This document shows positions 17,705-24,919 of a DNA stretch of 35,011 bases, one piece after another. The DNA is from Cellulomonas sp. (GTDB lineage: Bacteria > Actinomycetota > Actinomycetes > Actinomycetales > Cellulomonadaceae): the NCBI GenBank assembly GCA_027451305.1, contig DAIDJQ010000063.1, forward strand, positions 1 to 35,011, in the 5' to 3' direction. The position numbers and the translations under genes were made by a program. Under the pieces are notes generated by a model. That model did no database searches and was not told the DNA's origin. It was given only the letters and a program-made list of their open reading frames with translations. Every line of letters begins with the position of its first letter. Within the stretch, counting starts at the first letter, position 1.

Positions 17705-18322
17705 CTAGCTCTCTTTCGTCTCGTCGTCCGGGCCGATGAGGCCGCCCAGGGCGGCCCACCGGGGGTCAAGCGTCTCATGCGTGTGGTCCGGGTCGTCCGC
17801 CAGGTGCGCTCCGCACTGCGGGCACAGGCCCGGGCAGTCGGGGCGACACACCGGCTGGAACGGCAGCGCAGGCACCACCGCGTCCCGCAGCGCGGGTTCG
17901 AGGTCGATCAGATCGCCCTCGAGCTCGCGCACGTCCTCCTCGTCGTCACCGTCCTGGACCGCGACGGCTGCGCGCTCGGGGTACACGTACAGCTCGGACA
18001 AGGTGACCTCGACGTCGTCGAGCACCCGATCCAGGCAGCGCACGCACTCCCCGACCGCCTGGCCACGGACCGTTCCGGAGACCAGGACCCCTTCCGTCAC
18101 CGCCTCGAGACGCAGGTCGAGCTCGAGGTCGGTTCCTTCCGGGATGCCGATGACGCCCGTGCCGAGGTCGGCGGGAGCCGCCACCGTCCGGCGCTCGGGC
18201 CGCATCGACCCCGGGGCCCGGCCGAGCTCGTGCGTGTCCAGCACGAGAGGCGAGCGGGGATCGAGGTGGCCAGGGCGCTGCACGGCAGGTGTCCCCTCGT
18301 CGATCTCGGCCCACACCACCAC
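17705..18322 (-). CDS. DUF177 (YceD-family) metal-binding protein
   Basis: Member of the YceD/DUF177 family, almost always encoded just before rpmF and in other bacteria linked to 23S rRNA accumulation or processing; the exact role is unsettled. 205 residues from the first of three consecutive GTG codons. Family segments include LDPRSPLVLDTHELGRAPGSM near residue 20, VRGQAVGECVRCL, LSELYVYPE, an acidic stretch DGDDEEDVRELEGDLIDLEP, and the C-terminal cysteine cluster CRPDCPGLCPQCGAHL likely to bind zinc. A promoter with a 12-nt leader is predicted upstream (18341-18369), which puts the start at one of the GTGs. Confidence 0.93.
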   Translation of the reverse strand: MVVWAEIDEGTPAVQRPGHLDPRSPLVLDTHELGRAPGSMRPERRTVAAPADLGTGVIGIPEGTDLELDLRLEAVTEGVLVSGTVRGQAVGECVRCLDRVLDDVEVTLSELYVYPERAAVAVQDGDDEEDVRELEGDLIDLEPALRDAVVPALPFQPVCRPDCPGLCPQCGAHLADDPDHTHETLDPRWAALGGLIGPDDETKES

Positions 18323-18340
18323 CGGCAGGACCAGCGGGCA

Positions 18341-18369
18341 ACTCTACGGCACCGGCCAGGGCTGCCCAA
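18341..18369 (-). promoter_or_regulatory. Predicted promoter for DUF177-rpmF-rnc-mutM
   Basis: Minus strand TTGGGC (18369-18364) and TAGAGT (18346-18341) separated by exactly 17 bases. Start near 18335, about 12 nt before the first GTG. It lies in the 190-base gap after sepIVA. That gap also holds an 8-bp inverted repeat with a one-base centre (18443-18459). Confidence 0.5.
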
Positions 18370-18512
18370 ATCCAGGAGCTCGTCGGCGGACCGGTCCGGC
18401 CGACCGCGCCGGCCGAGCGCGCCGGGTGACCGTGCAGACGGAGCTCGTCGACGACGAGCGTCAGCCGTCAACCGGGACCGCCGTGGCACCCCACGCCGGG
18501 CGGTCCGGACTC

Positions 18513-18998
18513 CTAGAGCGACGGGCTGCCGAGCCGCCCCGCGAGCTTGGCACGGCCCGCCTGCACCTGGCTCAGCACCTTGCCGAGGTCGATCTCGAAG
18601 TCCGCCAGCCGGCGGTCGCAGTAGTCGTCGGCGTCGCGGCGCAGGGCGTCTGCCTGCTCCTGGGCGTCAGCCAGCAGCTGGGCGGCACGGTCGCGCGCCT
18701 GGATCGTGACGGCCTCGGCCTCGACGAGCCGGTCGGCCTGCTCACGGGCGCGGGCGAGGATGGCCTCCGCCTCCGACCGGGCGTCCGCCCGGGCCGCGTC
18801 AGCGTCGGCCAGCAGCGCGTCCGCCCTGCCCAGCTGCGCCGGCAGCGCGTCGCGGGCCTGGTCCACCAGGTCCAGCAGCTCGGCCCGGTTCACCAGCACC
18901 GACGACGACATCGGCATCGCCCGTGCCTGCTCCACCGCGGCGGCCAACGCCTCCAGGACCCCCTGCACACCGCCCGCGCGGTCGTCGAGCTCGCTCAT
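18513..18998 (-). CDS. sepIVA: SepIVA-like DivIVA-domain coiled-coil protein
   Basis: Probable cytoplasmic scaffold for septum or envelope growth. 161 residues with ATG at 18998 and a strong GGAGGTGA ribosome-binding site. The N-terminus VLEALAAAVEQARAMPMSSSVLVNRAELLDLVDQ and C-terminus DDYCDRRLADFEIDLGKVLSQVQAGR match the ends of mycobacterial SepIVA (Rv2927c), as I recall that sequence. Gene order coaD-sepIVA-DUF177-rnc is shared. About residues 55-130 form an Ala/Arg/Asp/Glu coiled coil. It is clearly shorter than the mycobacterial protein (about 240), with most of the central coiled coil missing. Such genes are often mislabelled as ATP synthase subunit B. It overlaps coaD by 4 bases. Confidence 0.8.
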   Translation of the reverse strand: MSELDDRAGGVQGVLEALAAAVEQARAMPMSSSVLVNRAELLDLVDQARDALPAQLGRADALLADADAARADARSEAEAILARAREQADRLVEAEAVTIQARDRAAQLLADAQEQADALRRDADDYCDRRLADFEIDLGKVLSQVQAGRAKLAGRLGSPSL

Positions 18999-19579
18999 CG
19001 CGTCACCTCCGTCCGTCGCGGCGCCGTCGCGGCACCGCTGATCTGCCCACCGGCCGTCATCGGCGTCGACGCCGGGCTCGTCGGTCCCGCCGCCGCCAAC
19101 CGCTCCGCGTCGAGAGCGGCATGCACCGCCTCGACCACCCCTGCCGGGACGAGGTCGTCGATCCGGCCGCCGTGCCGCGCCACGTCCTTGACCAGGGACG
19201 ACGCGATGTGCGCCAGTGCGGTGTCGCCCTGGACGAACACCGTCTCGACACCGGCCAGGTGGCGGTTCATCAGCGCCATCGCCAGCTCGGCGTCGACGTC
19301 GGCACCGCCGCGCAGACCCTTCACCACCGCCGAGGCGCCGACCTCGCGCAGGTAGTCGGCGAGCAGGCCGTCCGTTGCGACGACCCGCACTCCCGGCAGG
19401 TCCGTCACGGCGGCGCGCAGCAGCCGTACCCGCTCGTCGACGGACAGCAGCGGGTGCTTGGCGGAGTTGTGCGCGACGGCGACGACCACCTCGTCGAACA
19501 GCGACCTCGCCCGCCGCACGACGTCCAGGTGGCCGAGCGTCACGGGATCGAAGGACCCGGGGCAGACGGCGAGGCTCAC
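18995..19579 (-). CDS. coaD: Phosphopantetheine adenylyltransferase
   Basis: Penultimate step of coenzyme A synthesis: 4'-phosphopantetheine plus ATP to dephospho-CoA. 194 residues from GTG at 19579. Nucleotidyltransferase motif GSFDPVTLGHLDVV (TLGH at 14-17), KGLRGGADVDAELAMALMNR, and the second nucleotide motif SSLVKDVARHGG. The first 160 residues cover the whole family; residues from about 160 onwards form a Thr/Pro/Ala/Gly-rich tail of roughly 35 residues of unknown use. TAGGTT lies 6 bases before the GTG, suggesting its own leaderless promoter. Confidence 0.97.
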   Translation of the reverse strand: MSLAVCPGSFDPVTLGHLDVVRRARSLFDEVVVAVAHNSAKHPLLSVDERVRLLRAAVTDLPGVRVVATDGLLADYLREVGASAVVKGLRGGADVDAELAMALMNRHLAGVETVFVQGDTALAHIASSLVKDVARHGGRIDDLVPAGVVEAVHAALDAERLAAAGPTSPASTPMTAGGQISGAATAPRRTEVTR

Positions 19580-19585
19580 GGGGTC

Positions 19586-19591
19586 AACCTA
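19586..19591 (-). promoter_or_regulatory. Leaderless-type -10 element of coaD
   Basis: Minus strand TAGGTT, 6 bases from the GTG start, with no usable ribosome-binding site otherwise except a distant AGGTTG that is the same sequence. Either reading (promoter or Shine-Dalgarno) is possible. Confidence 0.35.
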
Positions 19592-19592
19592 C

Positions 19593-19610
19593 GCCGGGCC
19601 GCGGCCCGGC
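19593..19610. other. 18-bp perfect GC palindrome between rsmD and coaD
   Basis: GCCGGGCCGCGGCCCGGC is a perfect even palindrome just upstream of the coaD -10 element. It may form part of an rsmD terminator together with a CCGCC-GAA-GGCGG stem-loop at about 19631-19643, or be an operator. Pure G+C content makes chance formation easier, so function is uncertain. Confidence 0.4.
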
Positions 19611-19664
19611 CCCCGCGACGGCGCCGGTCCCGCCGAAGGCGGCCGTCTACGCCCTCGCGGATCG

Positions 19665-20216
19665 TCAGGGAGCCGTGGCGAACCAGACGCGCGTCTCGCC
19701 GTACCGGCGCTCGCCGTCGTCCACCAGAGCGGCCGGCCAGCTCGGGGCGGCACCGCGCGTGGAACGCTCCACGACCACCGTCGCACCGGGTGCGAGGACG
19801 GGCGCGACGGCGGCGAGGACCTCATCGAGGGCGGCCGCAGGCACGTCGTACGGCGGGTCGAGCAGCACGAGGTCCCAGGGCGTCGTGGCAGGGCGGACGA
19901 CGAACCGCTCGACCCGCTCGGTCACCACCTGCACCCGGTCGGCCAGGCCCAGGCTCGCGGCGTTGCGACGGCACACGTCCGCGGCTGCGCGCGCCGACTC
20001 CACGAGGGTCACCGCGGCCGCTCCCCTGCTGGCGGCCTCCAGACCGAGCGCACCAGAGCCGGCGTACAGGTCGAGCACGCGGGCACCCGCCACCGCGTCG
20101 CGATGCTCAAGGCGGGAGAACAACGCCTCCCGCACCCGCTCGCTGGTCGGGCGGGTGCCGCGGGGCGGGACCTGCAGCGTCCGACCGCCGGCGGCGCCCG
20201 CGACGATCCGGGTCAC
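19665..20216 (-). CDS. rsmD: 16S rRNA (guanine(966)-N2)-methyltransferase
   Basis: Methylates guanine 966 of 16S rRNA using S-adenosylmethionine. 183 residues from GTG at 20216. N-terminal TRIVAGAAGGRTLQVPP and RPTSERVREALFSRLE are family hallmarks; SAM motif I is VLDLYAGSGALGLEAASRG and the catalytic motif is LLDPPYDVP (DPPY). Length is normal. The start overlaps the stop of the preceding membrane-protein gene by 4 bases (GTGA), so it is translationally coupled to it. Location next to coaD is conserved across most bacteria. Confidence 0.96.
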   Translation of the reverse strand: MTRIVAGAAGGRTLQVPPRGTRPTSERVREALFSRLEHRDAVAGARVLDLYAGSGALGLEAASRGAAAVTLVESARAAADVCRRNAASLGLADRVQVVTERVERFVVRPATTPWDLVLLDPPYDVPAAALDEVLAAVAPVLAPGATVVVERSTRGAAPSWPAALVDDGERRYGETRVWFATAP

Positions 20217-21859
20217 GGCCGGCCCGGCCGGCCTCCGGCCGCCGCCTTCTTCTTCTCGTCCTCCAGCAGCTCCTGCTGGTGCGCCATCCAGTCCATGAAC
20301 CCGCCGGTGGACAGGGAGGACGAGATCAGCACCGCCACCACCGCGAGCGCGGCCTGCACCAGCAGCAGCGTGGGGTTGACCGTGCGCAGCAGGACGGCGA
20401 TCCACGTGGGCAGCAGCCCCAGGACCACCACGTCGGGGCCCCGGGCGATCACCGTCGCCACACCCGTCGGCAGCGCACCCATCGGGGTGGCGACCAGCGG
20501 CTTGGTCCAGTCCGGGGCCGGTCGGTAGGCGGCACGGACCGCTCCGGCGGCCCAGACCGGCGTGCCGGCCACGGCGAGTGCGGTCCAGCCGGGCACGTCC
20601 GCGGCCCAGCGGCCGAGCCCGGCGAACACGACGAGGTTCCAGACCAGCATCACCGCGGCCGGCACCACCATGCGGAGCCTGCGGACGGTACGCGCCGGCA
20701 GCGGCAGCGCACGGTCCAGCACCGGCGCCATCTCGCCCCGCCGGGCGCCCTCCGCCGTGGCGCTCTGCGCCACCATCCCGGCGAGGAGGACGACGAGCAG
20801 CACGGCGCCGGGCGCCGCGAGCTGTGGCACCACGGTTGCCAGCAGCGGCACCAGCGCCGCCACCACGAGCTGCACGACGTGCCGGGGTGAACGCCGCAGG
20901 AGCACCAGGTCGGCGGTGATCAGCGCGCTGACGGGCCCTCTGATGGTGCGCAGCCGGGACAGCCGCCGACGGGTCGGCGCCTCTCCGCCGGCAGACAGTG
21001 CCCGGCCCAGCTCGCGCGAGTCCATCGAGACGACGGCACCGACCGCCTGCGTCACCACCGAGCCGCTCTCCCGCAGCGTCCGGGCCGGCATCCGGTCCAG
21101 CCGGCGGTCCACCAGTGCCGCCAGCCCGACCACGACCAGCAGCGCGACGACCAGCAGGGGCCACGACAGCACGGGCAGCGCGGCGATGCGTGTTCCGGCC
21201 AGCGTCAGCGCCCCGGCGACCAGCGGCGCGGCCACCAGGACGAGGTCGCCGACCAGCGCGGTGTGCCGGCGCGCCACGCCGACCGACTGGCCCACGGCCG
21301 CGGCGAGCACCAGCAGGACGGCGACGAGCGCCCCCGACACGGCGGCCCGCAGCACCCGGGCGCCCCCGTCCGCGAGCAGCCCGCCGTCGAGCAGCGCGAC
21401 GACGACGGCCCCGACCGCAGCGGCCACCAGCGGCAGCCGCCGGGCAGCCGGGCGCAGCAGCCCGCGTCGACCGACCGGGAGGCTCAGCCACCACGACGCC
21501 TCCGCGCCACCGGCGCCGACCGGCCCCAACCGGCCGGCCAACGAGATCAGCACCCCGACCAGGCCGAGCACCAGCACCGTGACGAGCGTCGGCATGTTCA
21601 GCCCATGGGGCGCCGAGACCGGCGGGGCCGGTGGCAGCGCCAGCCGCAGCTGCTGGGCGACGCCGAGCGCGACCCCGATGGCGATCGCGAGCGTGATCAC
21701 GGCGTAGTACACGTCGGACAGCAGGGACCCCACGCCCGCCCCGGCCCGGGTGCGGCCCGCCGCGGTGGTGAACCGGCGGACGGCCTTGGACGACGGCAGC
21801 TCGCCCCGCTCGCCCGGCAGGACGGCAGGGGCGTCGGCGACCTCGTCGGACGACGTCAC
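20213..21859 (-). CDS. Multi-pass membrane protein, probable ABC permease (DUF6297-like)
   Basis: Function not known. 548 residues from GTG at 21859. A roughly 55-residue N-terminal cytoplasmic stretch is followed by about ten to twelve hydrophobic segments in pairs, for example SDVYYAVITLAIAIGVALGV, two long stretches around residues 110-230, then a cytoplasmic loop (VSMDSRELGRAL...RRRLSRLRTIRG) and a second membrane half. The C-terminus is charged (LLEDEKKKAA). It overlaps the ABC ATPase gene by 4 bases, so it is most likely the membrane subunit of an exporter. The layout recalls actinobacterial proteins I know as DUF6297, which I cannot confirm here. No substrate-binding protein gene is near, which argues against uptake. 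Confidence 0.75.
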   Translation of the reverse strand: MTSSDEVADAPAVLPGERGELPSSKAVRRFTTAAGRTRAGAGVGSLLSDVYYAVITLAIAIGVALGVAQQLRLALPPAPPVSAPHGLNMPTLVTVLVLGLVGVLISLAGRLGPVGAGGAEASWWLSLPVGRRGLLRPAARRLPLVAAAVGAVVVALLDGGLLADGGARVLRAAVSGALVAVLLVLAAAVGQSVGVARRHTALVGDLVLVAAPLVAGALTLAGTRIAALPVLSWPLLVVALLVVVGLAALVDRRLDRMPARTLRESGSVVTQAVGAVVSMDSRELGRALSAGGEAPTRRRLSRLRTIRGPVSALITADLVLLRRSPRHVVQLVVAALVPLLATVVPQLAAPGAVLLVVLLAGMVAQSATAEGARRGEMAPVLDRALPLPARTVRRLRMVVPAAVMLVWNLVVFAGLGRWAADVPGWTALAVAGTPVWAAGAVRAAYRPAPDWTKPLVATPMGALPTGVATVIARGPDVVVLGLLPTWIAVLLRTVNPTLLLVQAALAVVAVLISSSLSTGGFMDWMAHQQELLEDEKKKAAAGGRPGRP

Positions 21860-22551
21860 GCCGGCACCTGCTCGATGAGCGCCGCGCCGTCCTCCGCGGA
21901 CAGGAGCTCGCAGCGCTCCTCGTCCACGTGCAGCGCCCGGTCCGCCACGGCGCGCACCAGTGCGGCGTCGTGCGTGGCGACCAGCACCGCGCCGCCGGCG
22001 GCCTTCTCCGCCCGGAGCCGCTCCACGAGGCTCGCGTGCATCCGCCGGTCGAGCCGCTGCTCGGGCTCGTCGAGCACCAGCAGGGACCGCGGGCGCGCGA
22101 AGCCGGCGGCGAGCAGCAGCCGACGGCGCTGACCGGACGAGAGCGCCACCGGCAGCGCTCGGGCGTGCTCGGTCAGCCCGAACTCGTCGAGCAGCTCGTC
22201 GACGCGGTCCCACGCGTCCCGGACGCCGTGCCCGCGCGCGATCAGGTACAGGTGCTCGGCGACGGAGAGCGACGGGAAGTAGGCATCGTCGTCCAACACG
22301 CTCGACACCTGGGTTCGGAACGTCGTCTCGCGCTCGTCCACCTCGGACCCGAACACCTCGAGGCGGCCACGGACCGGCTCCAGCAGCCCGATCACCGCGC
22401 GCAGCACGGTCGACTTGCCGGCGCCGTTGGCCCCCACGAGCGCGAGAGATCGGCCCGGCTGCAGGGTGAAGGTCACGGGAGCGCACACCGGGGCCCCGCC
22501 GTAGCCGACGAGCAGGTCCTGGGCACGCACGGCGGGTACGGTCTTCGGCAC
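21856..22551 (-). CDS. ABC transporter ATP-binding protein
   Basis: ATPase subunit of a two-gene ABC system with the downstream membrane protein. 231 residues from GTG. Walker A GANGAGKST near residue 39, Q-loop TQVSSVLDDDAYFPSLSV, signature LSSGQRRRL (variant of LSGGQ), Walker B LLVLDEPEQRLD and H-loop THD. The D-loop is EQRLD where SGLD or TALD is usual. The Walker region and the PSLSVAEHL segment resemble the drug/antibiotic-export (CcmA-like) branch. TACCCT 7 bases before the start suggests its own leaderless promoter after recG. Substrate unknown; it sits in a run of housekeeping genes. Confidence 0.9.
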   Translation of the reverse strand: MPKTVPAVRAQDLLVGYGGAPVCAPVTFTLQPGRSLALVGANGAGKSTVLRAVIGLLEPVRGRLEVFGSEVDERETTFRTQVSSVLDDDAYFPSLSVAEHLYLIARGHGVRDAWDRVDELLDEFGLTEHARALPVALSSGQRRRLLLAAGFARPRSLLVLDEPEQRLDRRMHASLVERLRAEKAAGGAVLVATHDAALVRAVADRALHVDEERCELLSAEDGAALIEQVPA

Positions 22552-22558
22552 GACGGTC

Positions 22559-22564
22559 AGGGTA
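22559..22564 (-). promoter_or_regulatory. Leaderless-type -10 element of the ABC ATPase gene
   Basis: Minus strand TACCCT, 7 bases before the GTG at 22551, in the 90-base gap after recG. No Shine-Dalgarno sequence is visible, which favours leaderless initiation. Confidence 0.45.
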
Positions 22565-22641
22565 GACCGGACGGCGACCCCTCCCGTCGGCCGGTCGGCG
22601 GCGGCGGGCGCCGGGCACGTCCCGCGTGCGGCCGTCAGGAC

Positions 22642-24906
22642 TCAGACCCGCTCGAGGAACTCCTCGCGGTCGCCGCGCAGCCGGTCGGCGATCGCCGCGT
22701 CGAGCGCAGGCCACGACGACAGCTCCGCGTCCCGCTCCACCAGCGCCGTGGCGTCGGCCCTCGCCTGCTCGATGACGTCCGCGTCGCGGGTCACCCGCAG
22801 CAGGCGCAGGGAGCTCGCACCGCCGGACTGCGCCGCGCCGAGCACATCGCCCTCCCGGCGCAGCTCCAGGTCCGCAGCGGCCAGGGCGAACCCGTCCGAC
22901 GTGGTGGCCAGCGTGGTCAGCCGGTCCCACGCGGTCGTGCCCTCCTGCGCATGGGAGACGAGGAGGCAGACGCCGGGTGCCGTCCCCCGCCCCACCCGAC
23001 CACGCAGCTGGTGCAGCTGGGACAGGCCGAACCGATCGGCGTCGAGCACCACCATCACCGTGGCGGCGGGCACGTCGACCCCCACCTCGATGACGGTGGT
23101 CGTCACCAGCACCGGCCTCTCGCCGGCCGCGAAGTCCGCCAGCACGCGCTCCCGGTCCTCGGCGGGCAGCCGTCCGTGCAGCACGCCGATGCCCAGGCCG
23201 GCGAGCTCCGGGCGTGCGGCCAGGTCGTCCGCGACCTCCAGCACGGCGCGCAGCGGCCGGCGCGGCCCCTCTGCACCCTCGTCGTCCAGCAGGTCGGTGC
23301 CGTCCAGCTCGGCGGTGGACGGCGGCGCGGCGGAGTCGTCCGGATCGATGCGCGGGCACACGACGAAGGCGCGCCCCCCTGCGTCGACCTGCTCCCTGAC
23401 CAGAGCCCAGGTCCGGGCGAGGTATGCCGGCCGGTCGGCCGCAGCCATGAACGTGCGCACGCCGCTGCGTCCCGCGGGCACCTCGGACAGCACGGACGTC
23501 TCCAGGTCGCCGAACACCGTCATCGCCACCGTCCGCGGGATCGGCGTCGCCGTCATCACCAGGAGGTGCGGGTTGGTCCTGGCCTTGGCACGGAGCAGGT
23601 CACGCTGCTCCACCCCGAACCGGTGCTGCTCGTCGACCACCACCAGGCCCAGGTCGGCGAACTGCACGGTCGACGAGAGCAGGGCGTGGGTGCCGACGAC
23701 GATGCCCGCGCGTCCGCCGGCCGCGTCCGCCAACGCCTCGCGGCGCACCGCCGCCGGCTGCGAGCCGGTGACCGCCGTCACGCGCGTCGCGAGCTCGGCC
23801 GCGCCGAGGAAACCACCCTCCGCGAGGTCGCCCAGCAGCGCGCGCAGCGTACGGACGTGCTGGGCCGCCAGCACCTCCGTGGGTGCCAGCAGGGCCGCCT
23901 GGCCACCGGAGTCGACCACCTGAAGCATCGCGCGCAGCGCCACCACGGTCTTGCCCGAGCCGACCTCGCCCTGCAGCAGCCGCTGCATCGGGTGCTCACT
24001 CGCCAGCTCCTCGGCCAGCACCCGGCCGACCTCTCGCTGGCCCGCGGTGAGCGTGAACGGCAACCGGGCGTCGAACGCGGCCAGCAGGCCGTCCGGGGAC
24101 CCCGGGCGCCGCACCGCTGCCTGGAGCGCAGCCCGGGCCCGGCGCCGCGCCAGCTCCGCCTGCAGCACGAACGCCTCCTCGTACCGCAGCCGGTCCTGCC
24201 CGCGACGCCAGTCGGCGTCCGAGCGCGGCTCGTGCACGTCCGTCAGCGCCGACCGCAGCGTGCCGAGGCCGCGGGCGGCGCGCACCTGCGGCGGCAGCGG
24301 GTCGGGCACGTCGCCCTCGTCCAAGCCGCTCAGCTGGGACCGCACCGCCTCGCGGATCTTCCACGACTCGATGGACTTCGACGCCGGGTAGATGGGGATG
24401 GGCCAGGATGCCTCCTCCCGGTGGCGCTCCTCGTCGAGGTCGTCGCCGAGCAGCGTGAAGGCCGGGTGCAGCAGCTGCAGCTTGGGACCGTAGCGGCTGA
24501 CCGTCCCGGTGAACATCGCGCGGCGCCCGGGCAGCAGAACGCTCTCGTGGTACTTCAGGGCGCCCGGCCGGACGGCGAAGAACCCCAGGTCCAGCCGTCC
24601 GTGCCCGTCCGTCACCACCGCCTCGAGCAGGGCACGACCTTGCCGCGTGCGGCGCAGGGTGGCCTGCACCACCTCGGCGACCACGGTCACGTGCTCACCC
24701 TCGCGGAGGCCGGCGAGATCGGTCAGAGACCCGGGCTCGGCGTACCGGCGCGGGTAGTGCCGCACGAGGTCGCCGACCGTGTGCAGCCCCAGCCCCGCCA
24801 GCGCCTTGGCCGGTCCCTTGGCGACCACCGCCGCGAGGGGCCGGTCGAGGGCACGGTCGGAGCGCACCGCCGACACCGCGGCGCCCGGTCCGCTCACACC
24901 GCCCAC
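22642..24906 (-). CDS. recG: ATP-dependent DNA helicase RecG
   Basis: Branch-migrating helicase that rescues stalled replication forks and processes Holliday junctions. 754 residues from the GTG at 24906, chosen for GAGGTG 9 bases upstream that overlaps the end of the preceding gene; GTGs at 24918 and 24897 are alternatives. The N-terminal wedge/OB domain binds forks (about 30-200). Helicase motifs: I GEVGSGKT at 313-320, Ia TEVLAAQH, II DEQH in VVDEQHRFGVEQR, III MTATPIPRT, then V and VI with TTTVIEVGVDVP and QLRGRVGRG. The TRG-like C-terminus follows. Length about as in E. coli (693) plus a longer N-terminus. It follows the DAK2 gene, a common Gram-positive arrangement. Confidence 0.97.
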   Translation of the reverse strand: MGGVSGPGAAVSAVRSDRALDRPLAAVVAKGPAKALAGLGLHTVGDLVRHYPRRYAEPGSLTDLAGLREGEHVTVVAEVVQATLRRTRQGRALLEAVVTDGHGRLDLGFFAVRPGALKYHESVLLPGRRAMFTGTVSRYGPKLQLLHPAFTLLGDDLDEERHREEASWPIPIYPASKSIESWKIREAVRSQLSGLDEGDVPDPLPPQVRAARGLGTLRSALTDVHEPRSDADWRRGQDRLRYEEAFVLQAELARRRARAALQAAVRRPGSPDGLLAAFDARLPFTLTAGQREVGRVLAEELASEHPMQRLLQGEVGSGKTVVALRAMLQVVDSGGQAALLAPTEVLAAQHVRTLRALLGDLAEGGFLGAAELATRVTAVTGSQPAAVRREALADAAGGRAGIVVGTHALLSSTVQFADLGLVVVDEQHRFGVEQRDLLRAKARTNPHLLVMTATPIPRTVAMTVFGDLETSVLSEVPAGRSGVRTFMAAADRPAYLARTWALVREQVDAGGRAFVVCPRIDPDDSAAPPSTAELDGTDLLDDEGAEGPRRPLRAVLEVADDLAARPELAGLGIGVLHGRLPAEDRERVLADFAAGERPVLVTTTVIEVGVDVPAATVMVVLDADRFGLSQLHQLRGRVGRGTAPGVCLLVSHAQEGTTAWDRLTTLATTSDGFALAAADLELRREGDVLGAAQSGGASSLRLLRVTRDADVIEQARADATALVERDAELSSWPALDAAIADRLRGDREEFLERV

Positions 24907-24919
24907 GTCGCCACCCACC

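Noticed and set aside
18513..18998. F0F1 ATP synthase subunit B
   Set aside because: The coiled coil could be mistaken for it, but there is no N-terminal membrane helix and no other ATP synthase gene; the end segments and neighbours fit SepIVA.
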